From assembly GCA_028284495.1 (NCBI GenBank), contig JANQRP010000013.1, forward strand, positions 62,001 through 126,000: a stretch of DNA of 64,000 bases, in the 5' to 3' direction. Both the position numbers and the translations under genes were made by a program. The notes beneath the pieces were generated by a model. That model had not been told where the DNA came from. It saw only the letters and a program-made list of their open reading frames with translations, and did not search any database. This DNA is from Longimicrobiales bacterium. GTDB lineage: Bacteria; Gemmatimonadota; Gemmatimonadetes; Longimicrobiales; Gaopeijiaceae. This document shows, in pieces, positions 20,952 through 30,444 of this stretch (within the stretch, counting starts at the first letter, position 1; each line of letters starts with the position of its first letter).

Positions 20952-21009
20952 TCCTAATTCTTTAGGACGTTATCGTGGGCCGGCGGGCGTGTCAACTAAA
21001 TCATTAGGA
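20952..21009 (-). promoter_or_regulatory. blaI-M56 promoter with two BlaI-type operators
   Basis: On the minus strand, TTGACA (20995-20990), a 17-bp spacer and TAACGT (20972-20967) make a strong promoter. Operator 1 is a perfect dyad TCCTAA, 4 bp, TTAGGA at 20952-20967, touching the -10. Operator 2 at 20994-21009 has the same right arm TTAGGA and a weaker left arm AACTAA, overlapping the -35. Their centres are 42 bp apart, four helical turns, so dimers would bind the same DNA face. Autorepression is strongly suggested. Confidence 0.75.
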
Positions 21010-21061
21010 GGCCGCGCACGGCGCAGGGCGTGCGACCTCCCAGGCTCCCGCGTTCAGCGGG

Positions 21062-23578
21062 TCACGGGCGTCTGGTCCAGACCACGACGACACCGCACTC
21101 GTTGTTGGTCGACTTCCACCGGGCGGGTGCCTGAGCCGTGCTCTGGTAGACCTCGATGGCGGCGATCAGCTCCTGCGGGGGGAGGAACTCGTCGAACGAC
21201 GGCCTGAGCCGCTCGTCGGCCGGCTCCCCGGGAAACGTCGGAAACTCGAATCCGCGCGGATCGGTACGGACGACCACGTCATCGACGACGATCATCGGAT
21301 AGCAGTAGCCCAGACCGCGGCCTGTCAGATCCGGGCGCTGGGACCTCGGGAAGTAGATCTGGTCACCCGACATCGCGGCCCCGCCGGCGCGAAGCACAAG
21401 GCGCGACGGGGGCAGGAGCCCGGGCGCGGCCAGCTCGTTCATGTCGATGAAGTCTCCGGTGCCGTAGCGCTCGCGCTGGTAGAAGCCGGCGCGATCGAGC
21501 GCGATCGACTTCTGCTCGACGGCGACCTCCAGGCCGTCGAGTTCGACGGGGGAGGGGGATACGGCGACGTCCACGAGCAGAGGCCGGCCATCGAAGACGA
21601 TCTCCGTCGTGCGGCCCTGGTAGCCGAGTGCGTCCACGCCGATCACCACGGTTCCGGGTGCGGGAGGCGTGAGCGCGAAGCTTCCCGCTCCGTCGGCCAC
21701 GGCGGAGTCGAGCGGTACGCCGGAGAGCGAGTAGAGGACCACCCGCGCGGCGGTCACGCCGACACCGCGCACGGGATCGACGACGCGGCCGTAGACGTCC
21801 GCGTCGCCGGCGGCCTCGCGAACCTCGACGATTCCCGCCGTGGCGGCGCTCACGGCCTCGATGGCGAAGTCGGCGACGTCCACCTCGACGTCGGCGCGCG
21901 CCACCGTCGATCCGGCCTCCACCTCGACCGGAATTCGAGGGTCGGTCGGCCGTGCACCGCGCCCGGCGGGGCGGACCACCACCGCGGCGTCGGCCCCCAC
22001 GTCTGTCCGGGCGGCACAGAGACCGAACTCGCCGCCGGCGTCGACCTCGATCTCCGCCGCGACCCCCCGGGTGCCCACGAGGGTCACGACGGCGTCGGTG
22101 ACCGGAAGCCCGCTGGCCCCGTCGCGGACCGAGCCGAGGACGGCGAGTGGGTCGTCGGTTTGCGTGCCCCGCCGGACGCAGAAGCCGCGCACGGCACCCG
22201 TCAGGTCGACGTCCACCACTCTCCTGTGAGGGCGACCCTCGACGAGTGGCGCCTCCGCCTCGACCGGCTCCGCACCGAGGGCATCGAGGAGCGGGTGAGA
22301 AACGCGCACCCGAAACGAGCCGGTCGGGAGGCCGGTCAGTCGGAACGTGCCGTCCTCGGCGGTGATGGTGCGGTACCCGGAGGGCACCAGATCGACGATC
22401 GCGTCGACGAGTGGCCGGCCGTCCCCGGAGGCGCGTACGACGCCGGACAGCGTCGCGCCCGTGGACTGCGCGATCGTCTCGCCCGTGGCCGTCTCGACCC
22501 GCTGTACCCTCGCACCCACCTCGGACAGGGTCCGGAGCGTGACGTCGGCCCGCGAACCGCCGTACCCGCCGGTGCGAACGACGTCCAGCGGCATGCGGAT
22601 GCGCCAGTTGGGCACGATCCAGACGCCGTTCGCGAGCCGCTCGAACTCGACGCGCCCTCCCACCTGCGGCCACCGGTCGACGGCGAAGGGGAGCTGGACG
22701 TACGTATACTCCAGGGATTCGAGCTCGGCCGTGGCGCGGTCGAGCCAGAGGACGCCCTCGATGTCGGGCAGATCACGCCCCCGGACCGGCTCGAAACGCA
22801 GTCCCACCCGGCTGTCGTCGCTGTCCGGATCGACGCCGAAGCAGTGCGTGTCGAGGAACGACTCCGACAGGAGCACGCTCCCGTCGGGCGCGAAGTACAC
22901 GAACTCGTCGGGCTCGTCCGGGGCAGGCTGGACGTAGCCCTCCGTCGCGAGCTCCTCGGCCGGCCGACTCACGTACGGGCCTCGATCGAAGAACCCGCGG
23001 CGCGGTCGTTCGAGGATCCCGGTCACCTGCAGCGTCGAGGCGTCGAGCTGAGTCCGGTACTCGGTCACGTGGTAGCGATAGACCTGGCTCTCCTCCGCCC
23101 ACTCGAGGATCTCGAGGGCCTTCCGCGCCTCGCTCCAGAGTGCGGCCACGTCTTCGGAGCCTCCGATGCCCGCGCCGCACGGCTTCGACGCGTCCACGCG
23201 GATTCCCTCGAGGCTGAACGCGATGACGGGAACCTCGATCGTGCGCCGGACGGTCTCCGCGGCGGCGAGGGAGAATTCCTCCGTCTCCGTGTCCCGGAAG
23301 CCGATCAGCCGGACCCGGAGCGCATACGTTCCGGCGGCGCCGGCTTCGAGGGAGAAGGCACCCGAATCGTCGGCCAGGTCCGCGACCGCGACCGAGCCGT
23401 CGGGGCGGGCCAGCGCGACCCAGGCACCCGGAAGCGGACGCGCCGAGCCCTCTTCGACGACCGTGCCGAGAACCACCTGCGCCGCGGCCCCTGCCGGCGC
23501 CAGCGCGGCGGCGCAGACGACGAACGGCAGAGTGCGGGGGGCGGCGAGCACCCGGGCGAGCTTTCGACGTCGTGTCAT
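21062..23578 (-). CDS. Secreted protein with carboxypeptidase-regulatory-like repeats and a TonB-plug-like end
   Basis: An 838-residue protein with a signal peptide (cut after AGAAA, about residue 33). A carboxypeptidase-regulatory-like (CNA-B-type) domain spans about 35-125 (VVLGTVVEEGSARPLPGAWVAL). A middle region of unknown fold follows, then further such repeats near 380-450, 480-570 and 620-700. The end (about 720-838) resembles a TonB-dependent receptor plug (FIDMNELAAPGLLPPS, a carboxylated turn, PQELIAAIEVYQS), but no beta-barrel follows. It is probably periplasmic or surface attached. Similar architectures are common in Gemmatimonadota. The exact function is unknown. Confidence 0.7.
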   Translation of the reverse strand: MTRRRKLARVLAAPRTLPFVVCAAALAPAGAAAQVVLGTVVEEGSARPLPGAWVALARPDGSVAVADLADDSGAFSLEAGAAGTYALRVRLIGFRDTETEEFSLAAAETVRRTIEVPVIAFSLEGIRVDASKPCGAGIGGSEDVAALWSEARKALEILEWAEESQVYRYHVTEYRTQLDASTLQVTGILERPRRGFFDRGPYVSRPAEELATEGYVQPAPDEPDEFVYFAPDGSVLLSESFLDTHCFGVDPDSDDSRVGLRFEPVRGRDLPDIEGVLWLDRATAELESLEYTYVQLPFAVDRWPQVGGRVEFERLANGVWIVPNWRIRMPLDVVRTGGYGGSRADVTLRTLSEVGARVQRVETATGETIAQSTGATLSGVVRASGDGRPLVDAIVDLVPSGYRTITAEDGTFRLTGLPTGSFRVRVSHPLLDALGAEPVEAEAPLVEGRPHRRVVDVDLTGAVRGFCVRRGTQTDDPLAVLGSVRDGASGLPVTDAVVTLVGTRGVAAEIEVDAGGEFGLCAARTDVGADAAVVVRPAGRGARPTDPRIPVEVEAGSTVARADVEVDVADFAIEAVSAATAGIVEVREAAGDADVYGRVVDPVRGVGVTAARVVLYSLSGVPLDSAVADGAGSFALTPPAPGTVVIGVDALGYQGRTTEIVFDGRPLLVDVAVSPSPVELDGLEVAVEQKSIALDRAGFYQRERYGTGDFIDMNELAAPGLLPPSRLVLRAGGAAMSGDQIYFPRSQRPDLTGRGLGYCYPMIVVDDVVVRTDPRGFEFPTFPGEPADERLRPSFDEFLPPQELIAAIEVYQSTAQAPARWKSTNNECGVVVVWTRRP

Positions 23579-23677
23579 CGGATGGTGGGGTCGAGCCTGA
23601 CAGAGTCGAAAGAATGCGACCGGGCCAGCGAAGGCGCAAACTCTGCGGGATCCGGACCTGCCCGAACCCCGCGGTCG

Positions 23678-26536
23678 TCATCCGGCTGGTGTCTCCGGCA
23701 GGAGCGTCACGACGATCAGGTTGTCGAGCCCGAGCCACCGGTTGGCGTCGGATCGGACGTTGTCGGCGGTGATGACATCGAAGCGGCCGAAGTCGACGAT
23801 GTGCGCGGGGTCGGCGGTACCGGCCTCGAGGGCGAACCGGAGCTGGCCCATCCACCACGCGTTCTGCTCCAGGCTGGTCTCGAGGGCGCGTCGCGCGCCC
23901 TCCACCGCCTTCTCGACGTCGAGGGCCGTGGGGCCGTCCGCCTTCAGCGCCTCGATCTCGTCGAGCACCGCCGCCTTCAGCTCGTCCACACGCTCGGGGT
24001 CCGCGCCGAAGATGACGCTCACCTGATAGGTCTCGTCCGGGATGGCCACGGAGCTGCCGTTGACGGACACGGAGTAGGTGCCGCCGAGGTCCTCGCGGAG
24101 CCGCTCCCGGAGGCGCGTCTGCAGGACGGACGCCAGTGCGCCGAGTCGGACGCGATTCTCCACTCCGTCCTCGAACACGCCGTGCGTGATCATGACGGTC
24201 TGACTCTGCGGCTCGACGCCTTTCCGGACCGTCTTCTCGATGCGGCCGGTCGGCGGGTCGATGTCGAGGTCCCGCCACTGCTCCTCGCCCTCGACGTCCG
24301 GGAGGGAGGCGAGCCAGCGCTCGACGAGCGGACGCATCTCGGCGACGTCGAATGCACCGACGAGCACGAAGTCGAAGTCGCCGCCGTCCGCGAATCGCTC
24401 ACGGTAGAACGCCATGGCATCGTCGAGCTCGATGCCCGCGATTCCTTCGGCCGTGGGCGGCATCGCGCGCGGGGCGTACTGCGTCAGCGTTCCGGTGACG
24501 GTGTCGGCGAAGGCGGTGGCCGGAGCCGCGTCCCGGTTCGCGACGAACGCCTCGAGCTGCGCCTTCAGCGCGGCGAACGCGTCCGCGTCGGCGCGTGGCT
24601 CGGTGAAGCTCAGCCACGCCAGCTGGAACATCGTCTCGATGTCGGCCACCGCCGCCGAGCCCGCCATGCGCTCGCGGAGTTCGCCGATCGAGGGCGACAC
24701 ACCGGCGCTCGTGCCGGCCAGCGCCTTCTGCAGATCCACCTGCGAGAACGCGCCGAGTCCCCCGGCCGAGACGAAGGTCGCCGCGTTCGAGGCGGTGAGG
24801 TGCTCATCGTCCGTCGAGAGGGACCACCCGCCCGGGCTGGTCGCCGAGAAGAGGATCTGGTCGTCCTGGAAGTCGGTGGGCTTGAGCCAGACCGTGGCGC
24901 CGTTCGAGAGCGTCCATTCGGTGACCCCGATCGACGCGATCTCGCGCTCCGCCACGATCGAGCCCGGCTCGGGCGGCGACGCCACGAGCGGCGCGTCCAC
25001 GACGGCGTCCTCGTAGGGAGCGACGTCCGAGGCGGCCACCGTCTCGATCGCGGCGGCGAACTCCGCCTCGGACGGAAGGTCCACCTCCGGCTTCGCGGTG
25101 CCCGTGGCCGAGATGATCCGGTTCGCGGGGGAGAGGTTCTCGCGTGCCACGGCGTTGACCTGCTCCAGGGTCACCGACGGGATGATGAGCTGGGCGGCGT
25201 CCCACTGCGTTTGCGGCGAGGGCACCACGTCTCCCTGCAGGAAGTGGTTGACCCAGGCGCCCGCGATGCCGCCCGACGGACGGTTCTCGCGCTCGGCGTA
25301 CGCGCGCTCGAAGCCGCGGAGCATGTCCGCCTTCTCGCGCTCCAGTTCGCCCGCGGTGAAGCCGTGTCGCGCCGCCCGCTCCGCCTCGGTGAGAATCGCC
25401 GAGAAACCCTCGAGGTGTCCGTTCTCGTCGATGGCCGCGCCGAGCTGCCACGCGCTCGCCGTGCGCACGAACCCGCTCCGACCGGTCGAGGCGAAGAGGA
25501 ACGGGGCATCGGCCCGCTGTGAGATCTCGGCGAGCCGGTTGTTGAGCATCCGGTTGGCGAGCTGCTCGATCATCGAGTCGCGCAGATCGACCATCGTGTC
25601 GAGCGTGTCGGGATCCTGCATCGAGAGAATGGCGACCTGGCTCTGAGTGAGCTCGGGGTCCGTCGCGATCGCGAAGTACGTGTCGTCGTGTGAGGGGACG
25701 CCGTAGTAGGGTCGATCGAGCGGCGTCGTCGGTACCGGGATGGCCGAGAAACGCTCACGGATCAGCGCCTCGACCTCCGCGGCGTCGAAGTCGCCCACCG
25801 CCACCACGGCCATCAGGTCGGGGCGATACCACGTCTCGTAGAACGCCTCGATTTCCTCCTGCGGGAAGCCCTGCAGGACGGCGGGGTCGCCGATCGGAAG
25901 CCGGTCGGCGTAGCGCGACCCGGCGAAGAAGACCGGGAGCTGCTGCTCCGAGATCCGGGCCTGCGCGCCGCGCCCCAGTCTCCACTCCTCGATCACCACG
26001 CCGCGCTCCTTGTCCACCTCCTCGGGGTCGAGCGTCACCTTGTGCGCCCACTCCTCCATGATCTGCAGTCCGGTCTCGAGCGGTCGCTCGCCGTCCTCGG
26101 TTTCGTCCGTGGGGACGCGGAGCATGTAGACGGTCTCGTCGAAGCTCGTGTAGGCGTTGATCGACGGCCCGAACGCCATCCCGATCGACTCCAGATAGTC
26201 GACCAGCTCCTGCTTCTGGAAGCTCTCGGTGCCGTTGAACGCCATGTGCTCGAGCAGGTGCGCGATCCCGCGCTGGGCGTCCGTCTCGAGGACGGAGCCC
26301 GCGTTCACGACGAGGCGCAGCTCGGCCCGCGCCTCGGGACGCGCGTTCGCCTGCACGTAGTAGCGAAGGCCGTTCTCGAGCTCGCCCATCCGGACCTCGT
26401 CCGTGATCGGAAGCGGGCGGGGCTCCGTGCGTGTAGCCGAAACCGCCGTAGCCTGCGCGGCGGCAGGTGCGGCGACGAGCGGAGCGGCGAGAAGGGTCAG
26501 GACGACGGATGCTGCCATGCGGGAGGCGACGGTCAT
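23678..26536 (-). CDS. M16-family zinc peptidase, periplasmic (PqqL-like)
   Basis: A 952-residue secreted M16 metallopeptidase with a signal peptide (cut after AAAQA, about residue 29). The inverted zinc motif HLLEH is at 93-97, in IAHLLEHMAFNG, and the downstream ligand Glu lies in KERGVVIEEW near 177-184. Two M16 modules are present: an active one (about 45-460) and an inactive C-terminal one (about 520-940), as in PqqL and other two-domain clamshell proteases. These degrade small proteins or peptides in the periplasm. ATG 26536 places the signal peptide right at the N terminus. Confidence 0.92.
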   Translation of the reverse strand: MTVASRMAASVVLTLLAAPLVAAPAAAQATAVSATRTEPRPLPITDEVRMGELENGLRYYVQANARPEARAELRLVVNAGSVLETDAQRGIAHLLEHMAFNGTESFQKQELVDYLESIGMAFGPSINAYTSFDETVYMLRVPTDETEDGERPLETGLQIMEEWAHKVTLDPEEVDKERGVVIEEWRLGRGAQARISEQQLPVFFAGSRYADRLPIGDPAVLQGFPQEEIEAFYETWYRPDLMAVVAVGDFDAAEVEALIRERFSAIPVPTTPLDRPYYGVPSHDDTYFAIATDPELTQSQVAILSMQDPDTLDTMVDLRDSMIEQLANRMLNNRLAEISQRADAPFLFASTGRSGFVRTASAWQLGAAIDENGHLEGFSAILTEAERAARHGFTAGELEREKADMLRGFERAYAERENRPSGGIAGAWVNHFLQGDVVPSPQTQWDAAQLIIPSVTLEQVNAVARENLSPANRIISATGTAKPEVDLPSEAEFAAAIETVAASDVAPYEDAVVDAPLVASPPEPGSIVAEREIASIGVTEWTLSNGATVWLKPTDFQDDQILFSATSPGGWSLSTDDEHLTASNAATFVSAGGLGAFSQVDLQKALAGTSAGVSPSIGELRERMAGSAAVADIETMFQLAWLSFTEPRADADAFAALKAQLEAFVANRDAAPATAFADTVTGTLTQYAPRAMPPTAEGIAGIELDDAMAFYRERFADGGDFDFVLVGAFDVAEMRPLVERWLASLPDVEGEEQWRDLDIDPPTGRIEKTVRKGVEPQSQTVMITHGVFEDGVENRVRLGALASVLQTRLRERLREDLGGTYSVSVNGSSVAIPDETYQVSVIFGADPERVDELKAAVLDEIEALKADGPTALDVEKAVEGARRALETSLEQNAWWMGQLRFALEAGTADPAHIVDFGRFDVITADNVRSDANRWLGLDNLIVVTLLPETPAG

Positions 26537-26739
26537 CGGGGCGTGGCTCGGGTGTTCGAGGTGTGAAGGAACGGGGTCGTGCGGATATCCCGGTGTGGTA
26601 CATGCCGATCCCGGGCGTCGGTTCCATCCATCCGGACGGGTTCCCTGTCCGCATGGTCGATCACCGGCGAGGTTTGATGCGACCACCGTCCGCGACCTTT
26701 GCCCGAGGAAACCGGCGGGGACGACCCGGGAGGAGTCAC

Positions 26740-27048
26740 ATGGCGACAGACCAGGAGTTCGTGGACTTCGTGCTCGACCAGTTCGAACCCGAGTGCGCGG
26801 TCACCGTCCGAAAGATGTTCGGCGAGTACGGCGTCTACGGCGATGGCACCTTCATCGGACTCATCTGCGACAACCGCCTCTTCTTCAAGCGCACCGCGAC
26901 CGGCGCCGACGTCCTCGGCGGTGATCCAGCACTCGCGCCGCCGTATCCGGGCGCGAAACCGACGTTCGTGATGAGCGAGGACCAGCTGGAGGATTCCGAG
27001 CCGCTCCGTCGGATGGTACGGGTGACGGTGCGGGAGCTTGCTTCCTGA
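26740..27048 (+). CDS. TfoX N-terminal domain protein
   Basis: A 102-residue protein consisting only of a TfoX N-terminal domain (VTVRKMFGEYGVYGDGTFIGLICDN, then the FVMSEDQLED and VRVTVRELA helices). In competent gamma-proteobacteria TfoX activates competence genes, but single-domain proteins like this are widespread and of unknown role. ATG 26740 follows GGGAGGAG. Its TGA overlaps the ATG of the 2Fe-2S subunit gene (TGATG), so the three genes from here to 29800 form one operon. Confidence 0.85.
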   Translation: MATDQEFVDFVLDQFEPECAVTVRKMFGEYGVYGDGTFIGLICDNRLFFKRTATGADVLGGDPALAPPYPGAKPTFVMSEDQLEDSEPLRRMVRVTVRELAS

Positions 27049-27521
27049 TGGTCGCGTTCACGCTCAACGGCGAACCCCGTACGGTCGATGTCGACGGCGG
27101 CACACCCCTGCTTTGGGTGATCCGGGACGAGTTCGGACTCAAGGGCACCAAGTTCGGGTGCGGGCTGGCCGCGTGCGGCGCGTGCACGCTGCTCGTGGAC
27201 GGCGAGGCCGTCCGCTCCTGCGTGCTTCCGGTCTCGGCCGCGGAGGGGCTCGACGTGACCACGGTCGAGGGCCTCGGCAGCCCCGATGATCCTCATCCGG
27301 TGCAGCAGGCGTGGATCGAGGAGGTGGTACCCCAGTGCGGCTACTGCCAGCCGGGCTTCATGATGGCCACGGCCGCGCTCCTGGCGGACGTACCCGAGCC
27401 CACCGACGACGAGATCGACGCCCGGATCACCAACGTCTGCCGCTGCGCCACCCATCACCGGATCCGCCGTGCGATCCACCGTGCGGCGGAGATCGGATCG
27501 ACACGAGAGGGGGCCGAGTGA
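27048..27521 (+). CDS. [2Fe-2S] small subunit of a molybdenum hydroxylase (IorA-like)
   Basis: A 157-residue electron-transfer subunit of the xanthine oxidase family. All eight cluster cysteines are present: C38, C43, C46 and C58 for the plant-type ferredoxin cluster, and C97, C100, C131 and C133 for the second cluster. Length and sequence resemble the alpha subunit of isoquinoline 1-oxidoreductase. It pairs with the large subunit encoded directly downstream (4-bp overlap). No FAD subunit is present, so electrons probably go to a cytochrome or another acceptor. Confidence 0.93.
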   Translation: MVAFTLNGEPRTVDVDGGTPLLWVIRDEFGLKGTKFGCGLAACGACTLLVDGEAVRSCVLPVSAAEGLDVTTVEGLGSPDDPHPVQQAWIEEVVPQCGYCQPGFMMATAALLADVPEPTDDEIDARITNVCRCATHHRIRRAIHRAAEIGSTREGAE

Positions 27522-29800
27522 CGGGTGGAGAGACGGGCGGTGGCGGTGCGCCCGCCGAGGGTCCGGAGGCATCGGACGGGCGCAGGGGCGTCACGCGGCG
27601 GAGGTTTCTCGTCTGGTCCGCGACCGGCGTCGGCGTTCTCTTCGGCGCCGGGTACCTGAGTCGGGGCGTCTGGCGGCGCTTCCTGGCCGGATACGCGAAC
27701 GCCGGGGAGTTCCCGTACGGCGGCCCCATGGATCCGAGCCTCTGGTTCGAGATCGGCGTCGACGACCGGGTCGTGCTCCACAGCGCGAAGGTCGAGATGG
27801 GGCAGGGCACCTTCACGGGTCTCGCGCAGATCGCCGCCGACGAACTCGAGGTGGACGTCGGCCGCATCCGCGTCGTGCACGCCTCGACGAGCTCGGGGAA
27901 TGTGGACCCGTTCGCGACCGGTGGAAGCACCTCGATCAGCTCGCTGTGGCAGCCGCTCCGCGAGGCCGCCGCCACGCTGCGCGAGATGATCAGGATCGAG
28001 GGGGCCCGCCAGCTCGGCGTCGACCCGTCGGCCGTGACGATCGACGACGGTGTGCTCACTGCGCCGGCGGGCTCTCTCACCTACGGAGCGGTCGTCGAGG
28101 CGGCCGGCGAATGGGAGGTGCCGGAGACGCCGCCGCTGAAGGAGGTCTCCGACTACCGCTACGTTCGGCAGCCCGTGCCGCGCGTGGATCTGGAGGAGAA
28201 GGTCTTCGGGGCACCCATCTTCGGCATGGACGCCGAGATGCCGGACATGCTGTTCGGTGCCGTCGCACGTCCCGATCGGATCGGGGCGCGTTTCGTGTCG
28301 GCGGACGGGTCTCGAGCGGCGGCGATGCCCGGCGTGGTGCGGGTGGTGATCGAGGACGACTTCGCCGGCGTGGTGGCCGAGACGTTCACCGCCGCGGCGC
28401 GGGCGTTGCAAGCGCTCGACGTCGAATGGGCCGTCGAGCGGTCGTGGAGCGACGAGGACATCCGCGCGATGGTCCGCACCGGTCGGGGAACCGACCACGT
28501 CATCCAGCGGGAGGGCAGCGTCGGGCGCGCCTTCGACTCCGGCGAGGTCATCGAGGCGGAGTTCACGAGCCCGATCGGCGCCCACGCCCAGATCGAGCCC
28601 GGGGTCGCGCTGGCGCACGTCGAGGCCGACCGGGCGACCGTGATGATCTCGACGCAGGTCGTCGGCCTCACTCGCAGGCAGGTGGCCGACGCGCTCGGCC
28701 TCGGCGTGGAGGCCGTGGACGTTCGACCGATGTTCCTGGGCGGCGGATTCGGTCGGCGACTCCATACGCCGATCGCCGTGGACGCGGCCCGCCTGTCGCG
28801 TGCGGTCGGGCGCCCCGTGAAAGTCACGAACACGCGGAAGCAGGAGTTCCAGCGCGACACCTTCCGGCCGCCCACCCATCATCGGCTGCGTGCCACGCTC
28901 GAGGGTGAGGGTCGCATCGGTGCCATCGAGCATCGGGTCGCCAGCGGGCAGGTGGCGATCGGCTCGCCCCTCGTTCCCGCCTTGGCGCAGACCGTGATCG
29001 GTCACGACATCGGCGCGTGGCGGGGCGGGATGATCCAGTACCGCGCGATCCCGAACCACCAGGCGGTGTCCCGCACCGTGGAGCTGCCCTTCTCGACGAG
29101 CTGGTGGCGGAGCCTGGGGCTGCTGGCCAACACGTTCGCGATCGAGTGCTTCATGGACGAGCTCGCGGAGGCCGCCGGCCGCGATCCGGTGGAACTGCGG
29201 CTGGACCACATCGCCGACGACGAGGCGGGACGGAGGCTCAGGGCGGTGATCGAAGCGTGCGCCGCGCAGGCGGGATGGCGGGACGGCGGGGTGGGCGGCG
29301 TCGCCCCCGGGTCCGAGGCCGCGTCCGCGCCCACGTCCGCGCCCACGTCCGCTATGGGGTTCGCCGCGTCCACCGATGCGAACACCCCGTGTGCTCACGT
29401 GGCCGAGGTACGGGTGGACGAGGGCCGGATCCGGGTCGAGAAGGTCACCTGTGTCATCGATCCGGGGCTCGCCGTGAACCCCGACCAGGTTCGCGCGCAG
29501 TGCGAGGGGAGCGTCGTGATGGGCCTGAGCGCCGCCCTGTACGAGGAGATGACGGTGACGGACGGCGTTCTCGGACCCACGATCTACGGTCCGTATCGGA
29601 TGGCGACTCTGGCCGACGCGCCTCGGGAGATCGACGTCGAGATCCTCGAGAACGCGGACGTGCCGGGCGCGGTCGGGGAGCCCCCGCTCGGGCCGATCGG
29701 GGCGGCGATCGCGAACGCGGTGTGGCGGCTCACCGGGGTCCGGCTGCGCGACATGCCGCTCCAGCCGGCGCTGGATCGCGCGCTGGCCGGGGCTGCCTGA
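27518..29800 (+). CDS. Molybdopterin large subunit, Tat-exported (IorB-like aldehyde/heterocycle oxidoreductase)
   Basis: A 760-residue Mo-binding catalytic subunit. Residues about 26-50 hold a twin-arginine signal (TRRRFLVWSATGVGVLFGAG), so the folded enzyme with its small subunit is likely moved to the periplasm. Typical marks of the family are VEMGQGTFTGLAQIAADEL, FLGGGFGRR and the C-terminal GEPPLGPIGAAIANAV with the active-site Glu region. It hydroxylates an aldehyde or N-heterocycle; the substrate is not predictable. A short APTSAPTS repeat lies near residue 607. GTG 27518 overlaps the stop of the small-subunit gene; MoeA for cofactor maturation is encoded at 48.7-50.1 kb. Confidence 0.9.
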   Translation: MTGGETGGGGAPAEGPEASDGRRGVTRRRFLVWSATGVGVLFGAGYLSRGVWRRFLAGYANAGEFPYGGPMDPSLWFEIGVDDRVVLHSAKVEMGQGTFTGLAQIAADELEVDVGRIRVVHASTSSGNVDPFATGGSTSISSLWQPLREAAATLREMIRIEGARQLGVDPSAVTIDDGVLTAPAGSLTYGAVVEAAGEWEVPETPPLKEVSDYRYVRQPVPRVDLEEKVFGAPIFGMDAEMPDMLFGAVARPDRIGARFVSADGSRAAAMPGVVRVVIEDDFAGVVAETFTAAARALQALDVEWAVERSWSDEDIRAMVRTGRGTDHVIQREGSVGRAFDSGEVIEAEFTSPIGAHAQIEPGVALAHVEADRATVMISTQVVGLTRRQVADALGLGVEAVDVRPMFLGGGFGRRLHTPIAVDAARLSRAVGRPVKVTNTRKQEFQRDTFRPPTHHRLRATLEGEGRIGAIEHRVASGQVAIGSPLVPALAQTVIGHDIGAWRGGMIQYRAIPNHQAVSRTVELPFSTSWWRSLGLLANTFAIECFMDELAEAAGRDPVELRLDHIADDEAGRRLRAVIEACAAQAGWRDGGVGGVAPGSEAASAPTSAPTSAMGFAASTDANTPCAHVAEVRVDEGRIRVEKVTCVIDPGLAVNPDQVRAQCEGSVVMGLSAALYEEMTVTDGVLGPTIYGPYRMATLADAPREIDVEILENADVPGAVGEPPLGPIGAAIANAVWRLTGVRLRDMPLQPALDRALAGAA

Positions 29801-29817
29801 CGGGTAGGGCCCCGGGA

Positions 29818-30444
29818 CTACGCGCCCAGCAGCCCGCGGACTGCTTCGGCGGGGTCGGCCGCCGCCATCACGGCGCCGATCGCGGCCACTCCCGCCGCAC
29901 CCGTGGCGCGAACCGATGCCGCGCGCTCGACGGTGACGCCCCCGATCCCGACCACCGGGATCTCGACGGCCGCGACGACCTCCCGGAGGCGGGCCAGACC
30001 GATCGCTTCGCCGCCGACGTCCTTCGAGGTCGTTCCGAAGACCGCTCCGCACCCCAGGTAGTCCGCTCCGGCGGCCTCGGCGGCCTGCGCCGAAGCGGGA
30101 TCGTCCGTCGAATACCCGATCAGGAGGTCCGGCCCGAACGCTCGACGGATCGCCGCCACCGGGACATCGTCGGGGCCGAGATGGACGCCGTCGGCGCCGA
30201 CCGCCGCGGCGACGTCGGCGCGGTCGTTGACGAAGAGGAGAGCTCCGTGGCCGCGGACGACGGGCAGCAGTGAACGCGCCGCGTCGGCCGCCTCGCGCGC
30301 CGAGGCCCCCTTCATGCGGAGCTGGACCGAACGTGCCCCGGCGCCCACGGCGGCCTCCACGACCTCGACGAGCCCGAGTCCGTCTGCCCGGGCGCCTACC
30401 ATTCCGGCGTCCGTGACGACGATGAGCCGCAGGGCGTCTCTCAC
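29818..30444 (-). CDS. thiE: Thiamine-phosphate synthase
   Basis: A 208-residue TIM-barrel enzyme joining HMP-pyrophosphate and the thiazole phosphate to thiamine monophosphate. Marks are SVQLRMKG (pyrophosphate site), LFVNDRADVAAAVGADGVHLG, GYSTDD, and DYLGCGAVFGTTSK, followed by PVVGIGGV. All fit ThiE rather than the shorter TenI. The GTG overlaps the mltG stop (GTGA), making it the last gene of the V4R-ruvX-mltG-thiE operon. No other thiamine gene or TPP riboswitch is seen here. Confidence 0.92.
   Translation of the reverse strand: MRDALRLIVVTDAGMVGARADGLGLVEVVEAAVGAGARSVQLRMKGASAREAADAARSLLPVVRGHGALLFVNDRADVAAAVGADGVHLGPDDVPVAAIRRAFGPDLLIGYSTDDPASAQAAEAAGADYLGCGAVFGTTSKDVGGEAIGLARLREVVAAVEIPVVGIGGVTVERAASVRATGAAGVAAIGAVMAAADPAEAVRGLLGA

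Noticed and set aside
29329..29358. Short tandem repeat in the Mo large-subunit gene (APTSAPTS)
   Set aside because: Only about two to three units, in frame, in a surface-loop position; looks like ordinary slippage, not a mobile or regulatory repeat.
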